64,000 bases of DNA, taken from NCBI RefSeq assembly GCF_021738965.1, contig NZ_JAKKOQ010000012.1, positions 62,001 through 126,000 of the forward strand, read 5' to 3'. A program made the position numbers and the translations under genes. Shown piece after piece: positions 52,540 through 62,048 of this stretch. Each line of letters begins with the position of its first letter. Position 1 is the first letter of the stretch. The notes under the pieces are model-generated. The model searched no databases and had not been told where the DNA came from. It worked only from the letters and a program-made list of their open reading frames with translations. Origin of the DNA: Gordonia zhenghanii (GTDB lineage Bacteria > Actinomycetota > Actinomycetes > Mycobacteriales > Mycobacteriaceae).

Positions 52540-53885
52540 CACAGTCTTCGACCGACGGGGCCCAGCTCGACGGGGAACTGCTGTACCTCCGCGGATTCGG
52601 CAACGAGCATTGCTCCGAGGCTGTCGCAGGCGCGTTGCCGCCGCTGCAGAACTCGCCGCAGCGCCCGCCGTTCGGGCTGTACGCCGAACAGATCTCCGGC
52701 ACCGCGTTCACCGAACCACGGGCACACAACCGGCGTACCTGGTGCTACCGCATCCGGCCGACGGCCGGGCATCCGCCGCTCGCTCGTATCGACGACGGCG
52801 CTCTGGCGTCCGCACCGTTGCCCGGCGGCCCGGTGCCCAACCGGTTGCGCTGGAACCCATTGCCGCCCAACCCGTCCGGGACGGACTTCGTCGACGGCCT
52901 GTACACCGTCGCAGGCAACGGCGACGTGCTCGCCCGCACCGGCATCGGGGTGCACCTCTACTCGGCGACGACGTCCATGACGCGCCGCTACTTCCAGAAC
53001 AGCGACGGCGAGCTGCTGATCGTCCCGCAGTCCGGGCCGCTCCGGGTGCGGACCGAGCTGGGCGTCGTCGACGCGGCCCCGGGCGAGATCGTGGTGATCT
53101 CGCGCAGCATCAAGTTCGCCGTCGACCTGCCAGGCGGCGCGTCCGCGGGCTATGTCTGCGAGAACTACGGTGCGCCTTTCGAACTGCCCGAGCTCGGCCC
53201 GATCGGCGCCAACGGGCTGGCACACGCCCGGCACTTCCGGCACCCGGTGGCCGCATACGAGCAGGGAGTCGGCGAGGCGCAGCTGGTGCACAAGTTCGGC
53301 GGGCACCTCTGGGCGTGCACGCTTCCGGACTCACCGCTCGACGTGGTCGCGTGGCACGGCACCCACGGCGTGTACGTCTACGACCTGGCTGAGTTCAACG
53401 TCTTGGGCACCACCAACTGGGACCACGCCGATCCGTCGATTCACACAGTGCTGACCTCGCCGACACCGATCCCGGGGCAGGCGAACGTCGACTTCTGCGC
53501 GTTCGGTCCGCGCTGGCTGGTCGGCGAGCACACGTTCCGTCCGCCGCACTTCCACCGGAACGTCATGACGGAGTTCATGGGCCTGATCTATGGAGCACAC
53601 GACTCCAAGGCCGAAGGATTCGTGCCGGGCGGAGCGAGCCTGCACAACATGTTCGCCGCGCACGGGCCCGACCTGACGACCCACACGCTCGGCACCGAAG
53701 CCGAACTGTCGCCGCAGAAGTTCGACAACTCGATCGCATTCATGTTCGAGACCCGGCTGCCGCTGACCGTCGCCGAACAAGCCATGTCGGGAGGCCACCG
53801 ACAACCGGACTACGACTCGGCCTGGGGTGGTCTCACCCCGCGCTTCACCCCACCCACCAGCACTCCTGAAGGAGACGACCGATGA
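52536..53885 (+). CDS. hmgA: Homogentisate 1,2-dioxygenase
   Basis: 449 residues (human enzyme 445). [13 protein letters not shown] near the start, [15 protein letters not shown] with iron ligands H340 and E346, and NMFAAHGPD with H376; these match human H335, E341 and H371 with a constant offset of five. It opens homogentisate to maleylacetoacetate. Unusually, no maleylacetoacetate isomerase or fumarylacetoacetase gene is near; instead it sits between a DUF2236 gene and an aldehyde dehydrogenase. The true substrate may be a homogentisate derivative. Confidence 0.93.
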   Translation: MTQSSTDGAQLDGELLYLRGFGNEHCSEAVAGALPPLQNSPQRPPFGLYAEQISGTAFTEPRAHNRRTWCYRIRPTAGHPPLARIDDGALASAPLPGGPVPNRLRWNPLPPNPSGTDFVDGLYTVAGNGDVLARTGIGVHLYSATTSMTRRYFQNSDGELLIVPQSGPLRVRTELGVVDAAPGEIVVISRSIKFAVDLPGGASAGYVCENYGAPFELPELGPIGANGLAHARHFRHPVAAYEQGVGEAQLVHKFGGHLWACTLPDSPLDVVAWHGTHGVYVYDLAEFNVLGTTNWDHADPSIHTVLTSPTPIPGQANVDFCAFGPRWLVGEHTFRPPHFHRNVMTEFMGLIYGAHDSKAEGFVPGGASLHNMFAAHGPDLTTHTLGTEAELSPQKFDNSIAFMFETRLPLTVAEQAMSGGHRQPDYDSAWGGLTPRFTPPTSTPEGDDR

Positions 53886-55366
53886 CCGATACAGCGAACG
53901 CAGCGGCCCGCTTCGAACCGACGATTCCCGACGTCAGTCTGCGGATCGGCGACACCCGTCGCGCGGCCTCGGGCGGGGCGACGTACGTCTCGACCAATCC
54001 GGCCGACGAGAGCGTCGTCGCCGAACTCCCCGCCGGAACCGAGACCGACGTCGACGCCGCAGTCGCGGCCGCCCGCGAGACGTTCGAGTCGGGCGTCTGG
54101 TCCGAACTGCCGGGCGCCGAGCGCGGCCGCATCCTCTCGCGCGCCGCCGACCTGATCGAAGCCGACGCCGAGAACCTCGCGGCCCTCGAATCGGTGGAGA
54201 TGGGCAAGCTGTACGTCGACAGCGTCAACGGCGACATCCCGGCCACCGCCGGGACCTTCCGGCACTTCGCGGGATGGGCCGACAAGATCGTCGGACAGAC
54301 CTCGGTCCTCCCGAGCTACGGTCCGCAGCAGCGTTTCGGCTACACCCTGCGGCAGCCGCTCGGCGTCGTCGGCGCCATCACGCCCTGGAACAACCCGGCG
54401 GTGATCGCCGGCTGGAAGCTCGCGCCTGCATTGGCGGCGGGCAACACGGCCGTCATCAAACCCGCTGAGGACGCATCCCTCTCGACCATCCGCCTCGCGC
54501 AACTGCTCGTCGAGGCCGGAGTGCCCGAAGGCGTGCTCAACGTGGTGACCGGCCTCGGCGAGGAAGCCGGCGCGGCGCTCGCCCGACACGAGGGCATCGA
54601 CAAGATCAGCTTCACCGGCAGCGCGCGCGTCGGCCGAACCATCGCGCCCCGCGCAGGCGACAAGTACCGCAAGATGACCCTCGAACTCGGCGGCAAGTCG
54701 CCGCAACTGGTGTTCGCCGACGCCGACCTCGAGCAGTCCATGCCATGGATCGCAATGGGCAACTTCTACCACCAAGGGCAGGTCTGCGCGGCGGGCACTC
54801 GCGTGCTCGTCCATGAATCGCGGGTCGACGAGGTCATCGCAGGCCTCGTCGCCGCGGCCGAAGCCGCCGTCATCGGCGACCCGCGTGACGCGTCGAGCAC
54901 CATGGGCACCATCGTCAACCGCAAACAGCTCGACACGATCGAACGCTACATCGGCCTCGGCACGAGCGAGAACGCCGAACTGATCACCGGCGGGAAAGTC
55001 CTGGACCGGGCGGGCTACTTCGTCGAGCCGACCGTGTTCCGCGGACACAACGACCTGACGATCGCCCGCGAAGAGATCTTCGGCCCCGTCGCCACCGTCA
55101 TCCCGTTCTCCACCACCGACGAAGCCGTACAGATCGCCAACGACACCGAGTACGGGCTCAACGCCATGATCCACACCAGCAGCCTGTCCACCGCACACTC
55201 GGTGATCCCCCGACTGCGCGTCGGCATGGTGTGGGTCAACGGCTGGGGCGTTCCCGAACCCGGTCTGCCTTGGGGCGGCCGCGAAGCCAGTGGCTACGGG
55301 CGCGAACTGGGGCAGTCTGGTATCCATGCCAACACCGAAGAGAAGACCGTCCACCTTGGTTTCTAA
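53882..55366 (+). CDS. NAD(P)-dependent aldehyde dehydrogenase
   Basis: 494 residues, ATG in the hmgA stop. Catalytic C302 in GQVCAAGTR, general base E268 in LELGGKSP, cofactor motif SFTGSARVG and the oxyanion region ITPWNNP. Full-length and of the betaine-aldehyde/phenylacetaldehyde broad type. Oxidises an aldehyde from the pathway to an acid, which the next gene could convert to its CoA ester. The stop lies in a 15-base tandem repeat. Confidence 0.93.
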   Translation: MTDTANAAARFEPTIPDVSLRIGDTRRAASGGATYVSTNPADESVVAELPAGTETDVDAAVAAARETFESGVWSELPGAERGRILSRAADLIEADAENLAALESVEMGKLYVDSVNGDIPATAGTFRHFAGWADKIVGQTSVLPSYGPQQRFGYTLRQPLGVVGAITPWNNPAVIAGWKLAPALAAGNTAVIKPAEDASLSTIRLAQLLVEAGVPEGVLNVVTGLGEEAGAALARHEGIDKISFTGSARVGRTIAPRAGDKYRKMTLELGGKSPQLVFADADLEQSMPWIAMGNFYHQGQVCAAGTRVLVHESRVDEVIAGLVAAAEAAVIGDPRDASSTMGTIVNRKQLDTIERYIGLGTSENAELITGGKVLDRAGYFVEPTVFRGHNDLTIAREEIFGPVATVIPFSTTDEAVQIANDTEYGLNAMIHTSSLSTAHSVIPRLRVGMVWVNGWGVPEPGLPWGGREASGYGRELGQSGIHANTEEKTVHLGF

Positions 55367-56612
55367 TACAGGGGTTTCTAATACAGGGGTTTCTGAAACG
55401 CGGGCACCCGACAACGCAGGCGCATTGGCCGATCTCCGGGTTCTGGAACTGGGCACGCTCATCGCCGGACCGTTCGCGGGCAGGCTGCTCGGCGATCTCG
55501 GAGCCGACGTCATCAAGATCGAGGCTCCGGGCAAAGCCGATCCGCTGCGGACCTGGGGGCAAGCCGAGGTCGACGGGGAACGGGCCTTCTGGACCGTGCA
55601 CGCCCGCAACAAACGGGCCATCAGTCTGGACCTGCGCTCCGGCGAGGGACGGGAGATCTTCCTCGACCTCGTCGAGCGCAGCGACATCATCGTCGAGAAC
55701 TTCCGGCCGGGCACCCTGGAGAAGTGGCAGATCGGCTATGACGTTCTCGCCGAACGGAATCCGGGTATCATTCTGGCTCGAGTCTCCGGCTACGGACAGA
55801 CCGGTCCGGCCGCGTTCAAAGCCGGCTACGCCTCCGTCGCCGAAGGAGTCAGCGGACTGCGCTACATCAACGGGTTCCCCGGAGGTCCCGCGCCGCGGCT
55901 GTCACTGTCCATCGGGGATTCGCTCGCGGGCATGTTCGCGGTGCAAGGCGTGCTGGCCGCGTTGCACACCCGCCATCTCACCGGTCACGGTCAGGTGGTC
56001 GACGTGGCGCTCACCGAAGCCTGCCTGGCGATGCTCGAATCGACGATCCCGGACTACGACCTCGGCGGCGTCGTCCGGCAGCCCTCCGGCACCAGGCTCA
56101 GCGGGATCGCGCCGTCCAACCTGTATCTGACGCGGGACGAACGGTGGGTGATCATCGCCGCCAATCAGGACACCGTGTTCCGGCGCCTGTGCGCGGTGAT
56201 CGGCCGCGAAGACCTGATCGACGACGAACGCACCCGAGACCACGTGGCCCGCGGCAAGCACGAGGATCTCCTGGACGAGATCATCGGCGCGTGGGTCGCC
56301 GACCGCGACGGAGCCACGGTCATCGATCTGATGGCCGAGGCAGGGGTGGTCGCTGGCCCGGTCAACACGGTCGCCGACGTCGTCGCCGACGAACAGTTCC
56401 AGGCTCGAGAGATGTTGGTGCCGCACCCGGACGAACGCCTGGGCCGCGACGTGCTCGGGCCGGGTGTGGTGCCGAAACTGTCGGAGACGCCCGGCAGCGT
56501 CCGGTCGGCCGGACCGGCGTCCGTCGGCCAGGACAACACCGAGGTGTACTCCGGCTTGCTCGGCCTCGACGAGCAGCGGCTCGCCGAGCTCGCCGCCGCC
56601 GGAGTCATCTGA
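55326..56612 (+). CDS. Family III CoA-transferase (CaiB/BaiF)
   Basis: 428 residues from ATG 55326, inside the aldehyde dehydrogenase gene; TTG 55356 is also possible. Core LADLRVLELGTLIAGPFAGRLLGDLGADVIKIE with the following GKADPLR, NKRAISLDL, and the catalytic aspartate in LSIGDSLAGMFAV. It would move CoA between acids. The first 25 residues contain VSNTG twice, from a 15-base repeat, so the N-terminus is variable in origin. Confidence 0.9.
   Translation: MPTPKRRPSTLVSNTGVSNTGVSETRAPDNAGALADLRVLELGTLIAGPFAGRLLGDLGADVIKIEAPGKADPLRTWGQAEVDGERAFWTVHARNKRAISLDLRSGEGREIFLDLVERSDIIVENFRPGTLEKWQIGYDVLAERNPGIILARVSGYGQTGPAAFKAGYASVAEGVSGLRYINGFPGGPAPRLSLSIGDSLAGMFAVQGVLAALHTRHLTGHGQVVDVALTEACLAMLESTIPDYDLGGVVRQPSGTRLSGIAPSNLYLTRDERWVIIAANQDTVFRRLCAVIGREDLIDDERTRDHVARGKHEDLLDEIIGAWVADRDGATVIDLMAEAGVVAGPVNTVADVVADEQFQAREMLVPHPDERLGRDVLGPGVVPKLSETPGSVRSAGPASVGQDNTEVYSGLLGLDEQRLAELAAAGVI
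55358..55397 (+). repeat. 15-base tandem repeat over the aldehyde dehydrogenase stop
   Basis: GGTTTCTAATACAGG at 55358-55372 and again 55373-55387, with a third copy decayed to GGTTTCTGAAAC. Each copy carries the same TAA in the dehydrogenase frame and VSNTG in the CoA-transferase frame. Confidence 0.9.
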
Positions 56613-56690
56613 GTCCAGAAGCGATCTGAATCGGGGGCCGGACGGCGCCCGACAGAACACAACGAAGCGAAGAACAGGAAACGAGATCCC

Positions 56691-57758
56691 ATGACGACCA
56701 TCGACGCCGTTGAAGCGTGGAACGGGCCGGGCCGCAGCGACGGAACCATCACCGCAGTCCGCCCCGAGCACAACGCCCTGCACGCGCGGGCGGAGCGAAC
56801 CGCCTTCGAGCATTGGTACTTCGACGCGCACCTCGACAACGGCTACACCGTCGTCGGCTTCCTGGTGAAACGTCGCCCCGAAGACCCGCCGATGGCGCGC
56901 CCCTGGGTCGAGGTCATCGTCTACAAGCCGGACGGCAGCACGCTGCAGATCTCGCAGAAGTATCCGGTACGGGCCGCGCACTTCTCCACCGATGAGGTGG
57001 ACGTGCGGATCGGCCCGAACTCGGCTCGCGTCGAATTCGACGAGAACGACATGCCGACCTACTTCGTGACCTTCGACGAAGAAGACGTGCAGCTCGACCT
57101 CGAGTTCCGCAACGAGATTCTGCCCTGGATGCCCGGACGCGGGGAGACCCAGTTCGGCGACGGCGGCGTCTTCGGCTGGTGCGTCGGCGCGCCCCGTGCA
57201 GCGGTGAGCGGCACCGTCGCCATCGGCGACGACCGATGGGAGGTGACCGGCCGCGGCTACGCCGACCACAACTGGGGCGTCGGCAACATGCCCCGCGTCA
57301 TCGAACGCTGGCACTGGGGCCGCCTCTACACGCAGGACTACTCGCTGCTCTACGCCGTGGTGGCCTGCAACGAGAAGTACGGAAACCTACAGATCATGCC
57401 GGTGATGCTGGCTAAGGGCGACGAGGTCCTCCTGTCCACGGGCGACGTCGAGTTCACCCTCGGCCCGTCGGTCTACGACGACGTCGCCAGACAGGACTAC
57501 CCGGAGACGTTCACCCTCGAAGCGCCCGGAAAGTTCCGGCTCGAGATGAGCGTCCGGCAGGTGTTGCAGTCGTACTCCCTGATCGAACAGATGCCGGTGA
57601 TCGGAAGCAAGGTGATGCGACCGATCGCCGACCGGGTGATCGGCAAACCCGGGTACTTCCGATTCCAGTCGGACTTCACCCTCGCAGTGACACAGGACGA
57701 CGGCTCGGTCGAGACCGTGGAGGGCAGCACCCTGCACGAGTTGGTCGCGTTGAGTTGA
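56691..57758 (+). CDS. CrtC/AttH-like lipocalin-fold protein
   Basis: 355 residues. Two beta-rich domains; the signature GRGYADHNWG near 187-196 is that of the AttH/carotenoid 1,2-hydratase-like family (CrtC-type N-domain), with HWYFDAHLDNGYTVVGF earlier and WHWGRLYTQDYSLLYAVV later. No signal peptide. CrtC adds water to isoprenoid double bonds, but most members are untested. Last gene of the catabolic operon, 78 bases after the CoA-transferase. Confidence 0.72.
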   Translation: MTTIDAVEAWNGPGRSDGTITAVRPEHNALHARAERTAFEHWYFDAHLDNGYTVVGFLVKRRPEDPPMARPWVEVIVYKPDGSTLQISQKYPVRAAHFSTDEVDVRIGPNSARVEFDENDMPTYFVTFDEEDVQLDLEFRNEILPWMPGRGETQFGDGGVFGWCVGAPRAAVSGTVAIGDDRWEVTGRGYADHNWGVGNMPRVIERWHWGRLYTQDYSLLYAVVACNEKYGNLQIMPVMLAKGDEVLLSTGDVEFTLGPSVYDDVARQDYPETFTLEAPGKFRLEMSVRQVLQSYSLIEQMPVIGSKVMRPIADRVIGKPGYFRFQSDFTLAVTQDDGSVETVEGSTLHELVALS

Positions 57759-57783
57759 GCGAGCGCGGCGAGTAGCGGCCCGC

Positions 57784-58761
57784 TCAGCGCTGCGGCGGCG
57801 CGAACGTCAGATATCCGGTCCCGGAACCGGGCGACACTGCTTCGTCTAGGTCGGCGAGATCGTCGTCGGTCGGCGCCCACAGCACCGACTGCGCGTTCGC
57901 GGTGATCTGCGCCGACGACGTCGCCCCCGCGATGATCGAGTCGACTGTCGGTTGCGCGCGCAATCCGCCGAGCGCCACGTCGAGCATGCTGATGCCGCGG
58001 TCGGCCGCGAACGCCCGGACAGCGTCCACGACGTCCCAGTCGGCGGCGTCGTACCGGAACGACTCGGTGACCAGGCGCGACCCCGCGGGCGGCGCCTCGT
58101 CGCGCGAGTACTTGCCGGTGAGCAGACCGTACGCGAGCGGGAAGTAGGGGAGCAGACTCATCCCGTAGCGCTTCAGCGCAGGCACGAGTTCGGCTTCGGC
58201 GCTGCGGTTGTACAGCGAGTACTCGTTCTGCGCGGTGATGAAGTGCTCGCTGCCGATCGCGTCGGCGACGCCCGCAGCGTCGGCGACCTCCCACGCCGCC
58301 AGGTTCGAGCAGCCGATATAGCGCACCTTGCCGGACCGGACGAGATCCGTCAGCGCCGACAACGTCTCGTCGATCGGCGTGATCCGGTCGGGCGTGTGCA
58401 ACTGGTACAGGTCGATGTAGTCGGTGCCGAGCCGCTGCAGGCTGCCTTCGACGGCCCGCGACATGTACGAGCGGCTCGCGCGGTTGGTCTGCGCGCCCGG
58501 GTAGACGTCGCCGAGATCCATGCCGAACTTCGTCGCGATGACGACCTCGTCGCGGTGCGAGCCGAGTGCTTCCCCGAGCATCGCCTCCGACTGTCCTGCG
58601 CTGTACGAGTCGGCCGTGTCGAAGAAGTTGACCCCGTTGTCGAATGCGCCCGCAACGACGTCGTTCGTCGCGGCCTGGTCGATCCGTCGGCCGAAGGCGT
58701 TGCAGCCGACGCCGAGCGCCGACACCACCAGGCCGCTGTCTCCGAGAGGCGAGTAGTCCAT
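57784..58761 (-). CDS. Aldo/keto reductase
   Basis: 325 residues from ATG 58761. Tetrad D/Y in FFDTADSYSAGQSE, K in VIATKFG and H in YQLHTPDRITP is intact; C-terminal NADPH site IAGATSSAQITAN. (beta/alpha)8 enzyme reducing carbonyls with NADPH. Diverges from the MarR gene by 57 bases and is likely its target. Confidence 0.92.
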   Translation of the reverse strand: MDYSPLGDSGLVVSALGVGCNAFGRRIDQAATNDVVAGAFDNGVNFFDTADSYSAGQSEAMLGEALGSHRDEVVIATKFGMDLGDVYPGAQTNRASRSYMSRAVEGSLQRLGTDYIDLYQLHTPDRITPIDETLSALTDLVRSGKVRYIGCSNLAAWEVADAAGVADAIGSEHFITAQNEYSLYNRSAEAELVPALKRYGMSLLPYFPLAYGLLTGKYSRDEAPPAGSRLVTESFRYDAADWDVVDAVRAFAADRGISMLDVALGGLRAQPTVDSIIAGATSSAQITANAQSVLWAPTDDDLADLDEAVSPGSGTGYLTFAPPQR

Positions 58762-58799
58762 GATTCGCACGCTACTCGCGGTGGCACCGGACGACCTCG

Positions 58800-58813
58800 T
58801 CAGCTTAGGCTGA
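58800..58813. promoter_or_regulatory. Short palindrome, candidate MarR site
   Basis: TCAGC-TTAG-GCTGA ends five bases before the MarR start codon, in the gap shared with the aldo/keto reductase. Small but well placed. Confidence 0.35.
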
Positions 58814-58818
58814 AGACC

Positions 58819-59247
58819 ATGGCGGACCGGAACGATGCGTGGTTCATTGCGGGCGAGGTCAGAGTCGTGTTCAGCCGTCTGCGTCGGCGGTTCCGGGAGG
58901 TCGCTGCCTTCGATGAGCTCACTCCGTCGCAGACCGTGGTCGTGAGCCGGCTCGCGGGAAGCGAGATGTCGTCGAGCGATCTCGCCGACGCCGAACGGGT
59001 GCGTCCACAGTCGATGGCGGCGACGGTCACCGTCCTGACCGAACGGGGCCTCGTCGAACGTGCCCCGGATCCGAATGACGGTCGCAGGCAAGTTCTCTCG
59101 CTCTCGGCCCAAGGGCGTGCGCTCGTCGACGGCACCCGTCGCACGCGCGACGAATGGCTCGCGCACGCCGTCGACGAGCGCCTCACCGAGACCGAACGCG
59201 AGACGCTCGCCGCAGCACTTCCGCTGCTGGACCGGCTCGCAGACTGA
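58819..59247 (+). CDS. MarR-family transcriptional regulator
   Basis: 142 residues. Winged helix with LTPSQTVVVSRLAG, SSSDLADAERVRPQSMAATVTVLTERGLVERAPDPNDGRRQVLSLS, the full MarR recognition helix and wing. Likely controls the divergent reductase and perhaps the isochorismatase-like gene 59 bases downstream. Confidence 0.9.
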   Translation: MADRNDAWFIAGEVRVVFSRLRRRFREVAAFDELTPSQTVVVSRLAGSEMSSSDLADAERVRPQSMAATVTVLTERGLVERAPDPNDGRRQVLSLSAQGRALVDGTRRTRDEWLAHAVDERLTETERETLAAALPLLDRLAD

Positions 59248-59306
59248 CGAGAACCGTCCCAGTATCTCGACACGACAAGACACGACACGACGAGAGAAGG
59301 AACTGT

Positions 59307-59858
59307 ATGCCACTCACTCAGGTCGACGAGAACGCCGCACTGGTCGTCATCGACCTCCAACGCAACATCGTCGGCAGGTTCGCGGAGGCCGCACAGCAGA
59401 CGGTGGCCAATTCGGCGGCGCTCGCCGCCGAATTCCGGGCCGCAGGGCGGTCGGTAGTGCTGGTGAACGTCGCAACGCGACCGCCGGGCCGCACCGACGT
59501 GGGCGCGGGCACCGGTGAGTTCGCCGCCGACGACATCATCGTCGACGCGTCGCTCGGGTCCGCCGCAGACGACATCCTCGTCACCAAGCGCGGGTGGGGC
59601 GCGTTCACGAACACCGACCTGGACGCGCGGCTCCGCGAACGCGGCGTCACCCAAGTCGTGATGACCGGGATCTCGACGTCGATCGGTGTCGAGTCGACCG
59701 CCCGCAGCGCCTACGAGCACGGCTACCACGTGGTGCTCGTCGAGGATGCGATGACCGACTCGGGCACCGCCGCGCACGACTACTCGGTCACGTCGATCTT
59801 CCCGAAGCTCGGCGAAGTGACGACCACCGCCGACGTCATCGCGGAGCTCCACGGCTGA
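59307..59858 (+). CDS. Isochorismatase-family hydrolase, cysteine position occupied by glycine
   Basis: 183 residues with AGAAGGA upstream. Catalytic Asp in ALVVIDLQ near 16 and Lys in VTKRGWGAF near 92. The usual nucleophile motif GISTNVCVESTA reads GISTSIGVESTA, so Cys is Gly. The true isochorismatases EntB and PhzD also lack the cysteine, hence a vinyl-ether or other hydrolysis without a thiol is possible; amidase activity is unlikely. Confidence 0.85.
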   Translation: MPLTQVDENAALVVIDLQRNIVGRFAEAAQQTVANSAALAAEFRAAGRSVVLVNVATRPPGRTDVGAGTGEFAADDIIVDASLGSAADDILVTKRGWGAFTNTDLDARLRERGVTQVVMTGISTSIGVESTARSAYEHGYHVVLVEDAMTDSGTAAHDYSVTSIFPKLGEVTTTADVIAELHG

Positions 59859-59900
59859 CGGAACGCGCCCCGCTCGACCCCGGTGCAGGCCACCTGGCTC

Positions 59901-60923
59901 TCAGGCCAGCATGTCCTTGACCATCGGGACCACCTTCTCGCCGTACAGCTCGATGGAGCGGCGCTGCACGGAGTGGGGGACCGGCTGGTCGTACTTGAAG
60001 TCGAACCGGTCGATCTTCAACGCCTCCAAGGTGCGCGCGATCTTGCGAGCGACAGTCTCGGGCGACCCGAGATACAGTGCGCCGTCGGTGATCTCGTTCT
60101 CGAAGTCGGCAGGAGTCGGTGCGGGCCAACCGCGTTCGGCACCCATCTGGCGTCGCATGGCGAACCACCCGTCGTAGGCGAGCTCACGCGCCTGCTCGTC
60201 GGTGTCGGCGACCAACCCCGGCGAGTGGACGGCGATCGGCGCACGCGGACGCCCGAACTGGTCCTGCGCGCGTTCGAACAGGTCGATGTACGCGGCGAAG
60301 CGCTCGGGTGCACCGCCGATGATGGCCAGGAACAGTCCGAACCCGTGCTCGGCCGTGCGCACCACCGACTCGGGTGATCCGCCGACCCCGACCCATGCCC
60401 GCATGCCGTTCGCGGTGGTCGGGAACACGCGCTGCTCGCTGAGGGCGGCGCGCGTGGATCCGCTCCACGTGACTGGCTTCTCGGTGAGCAGTTTCGACAG
60501 GAGGTCGAGCTTCTCGTCGAACAGGACCTCGTAGTCGGCCAGGTCGTACCCGAACAGCGGGAACGACTCGATGAACGAGCCGCGACCGGCGACGATCTCG
60601 GCTCGCCCGTCGGAGACGGCGTCGAGCGTCGCGAAACGCTCGAACACCCGGACCGGGTCGTCGGAGCTGAGGACGGTGACGGCCGAACCGAGGCGGACCC
60701 GCTCGGTCCGCGAGGCGATCGCCGCGAGCACCGTCTCCGGGCTCGACACGGCGAAGTCGGGACGGTGGTGTTCGCCGACGCCGAAGAAGTCCAACCCCGA
60801 TTCATCGGCGACGACAGCGTCGTCCACCAGGTCTCGGATGACTTGGGGATGGGTAACCGGCGAGCCCTGCTCGTCTTTCGTGACCCCGCCGAACGTGTCC
60901 AGACCGAACTCGATTTCACTCAT
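59901..60923 (-). CDS. Luciferase-like (LLM-class) flavin-dependent oxidoreductase
   Basis: 340 residues from ATG 60923 (MSEIEFGLDTFGG); an ATG at 60966 with AGGGG upstream is an alternative giving 14 more residues. LGSAVTVLSSDDPVRVFERFATLDAVSDGRAEIVAGRGSF is the family core, with FGVGEHHRPDF near 47. TIM-barrel flavin enzyme using FMNH2 or F420. Substrate unknown. Confidence 0.88.
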   Translation of the reverse strand: MSEIEFGLDTFGGVTKDEQGSPVTHPQVIRDLVDDAVVADESGLDFFGVGEHHRPDFAVSSPETVLAAIASRTERVRLGSAVTVLSSDDPVRVFERFATLDAVSDGRAEIVAGRGSFIESFPLFGYDLADYEVLFDEKLDLLSKLLTEKPVTWSGSTRAALSEQRVFPTTANGMRAWVGVGGSPESVVRTAEHGFGLFLAIIGGAPERFAAYIDLFERAQDQFGRPRAPIAVHSPGLVADTDEQARELAYDGWFAMRRQMGAERGWPAPTPADFENEITDGALYLGSPETVARKIARTLEALKIDRFDFKYDQPVPHSVQRRSIELYGEKVVPMVKDMLA

Positions 60924-61113
60924 ATCGGTGTCAACGTGCCGGGTCAGCGGGTATTCCCCGCTCTGCATGCCCCTGTTCTGCGGATCCATGTTCTGCAGGT
61001 CACTGTCGGGCATGGCTGCGCAGCCGGTGGGGGCCGGACCAACTAACCTGTGAGGCGACAACCGGAGTTCGGCTGCCTTACTGCCCGGTGGCCCGAATCG
61101 ATTTGGAGACGAA

Positions 61114-61965
61114 GTGAACCTCATCGGCGTGATCGGTGGCGGCACCATGGGTGCCGGCATCGCAGAAGTGTGTGCCAAGGCCGGCAGCGACGTGATCGTG
61201 CTGGAGACCAAGCAGGAGTTCGCGGACGCGGCGAGCGCGCGGATCGCCAAGTCGATCGGTCGCGGCGTGGCCAAGGGCAAGATCTCGCAGGAGGACGCCG
61301 ACGCTGCGATCGCCCGTGTTCGCGTGACCCTCGACGTCGCCGAGTTCGCCGACCGCGAGCTCGTCATCGAGGCCGCCCCCGAGGTCGAGGCCATCAAGCA
61401 CGACATCTTCGCCAAACTCGACGAGGTCGTGAAGCCGGAGGCCATCCTGGCGACGAACACGTCGTCGATCCCGGTCATCAAGATCGCCGCGGCGACCAAG
61501 CATCCTGAGCGCGTCGTCGGCGTCCACTTCTTCAACCCGGTCCCGGTGATGCCGCTCGTCGAGATCATCTCGACGCTGCTGACCTCGGACGAGACCGCGG
61601 CCTCGGTCACCGCCTACACGGGCGAAGTGCTCGGCAAGACCACCGTTCAGGCGGGCGATCGTTCGGGCTTCATCGTCAACGCCCTACTCATCCCGTACCT
61701 GTGCCAGGCCATCCGCATGTTCGACTCGGGCTACGCGACCGCCGAGGACATCGACGCCGCGATGAAGGGCGGCTGCGGCTACCCGATGGGGCCGCTGACC
61801 CTCTGCGACACCGTCGGCCTCGACATCTGCCTCGCCGCCGCCGACTCGCTGTACGCCGAATTCGCCGAGCCGCACTTCGCACCCCCGGCGCTGCTGCGCC
61901 GCATGGTCGACGCGGGACGCCTCGGCCGCAAGAGCGGTCGCGGGTTCTACGACTACAGCAGCTAG
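61114..61965 (+). CDS. fadB2: 3-hydroxybutyryl-CoA dehydrogenase
   Basis: 283 residues from GTG. NAD fold IGVIGGGTMGAGIAEV at 4-19, VIEAAPE, active-site ATNTSSIPV and histidine-glutamate pair in VGVHFFNPVPVMPLVE, then DRSGFIVNALLIPY and GYPMGPLTLCDTVGLD. Matches FadB2 (Rv0468). Oxidises 3-hydroxyacyl-CoA to 3-ketoacyl-CoA with NAD(P)+. Confidence 0.94.
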   Translation: MNLIGVIGGGTMGAGIAEVCAKAGSDVIVLETKQEFADAASARIAKSIGRGVAKGKISQEDADAAIARVRVTLDVAEFADRELVIEAAPEVEAIKHDIFAKLDEVVKPEAILATNTSSIPVIKIAAATKHPERVVGVHFFNPVPVMPLVEIISTLLTSDETAASVTAYTGEVLGKTTVQAGDRSGFIVNALLIPYLCQAIRMFDSGYATAEDIDAAMKGGCGYPMGPLTLCDTVGLDICLAAADSLYAEFAEPHFAPPALLRRMVDAGRLGRKSGRGFYDYSS

Positions 61966-62048
61966 GACGACGTCGCAGAACGGGCGGAACAACTGCGGTG
62001 CACCGGGTGTTGAAGCCTCTGAACACCCCATTCATCGGAGGCTCCAAC

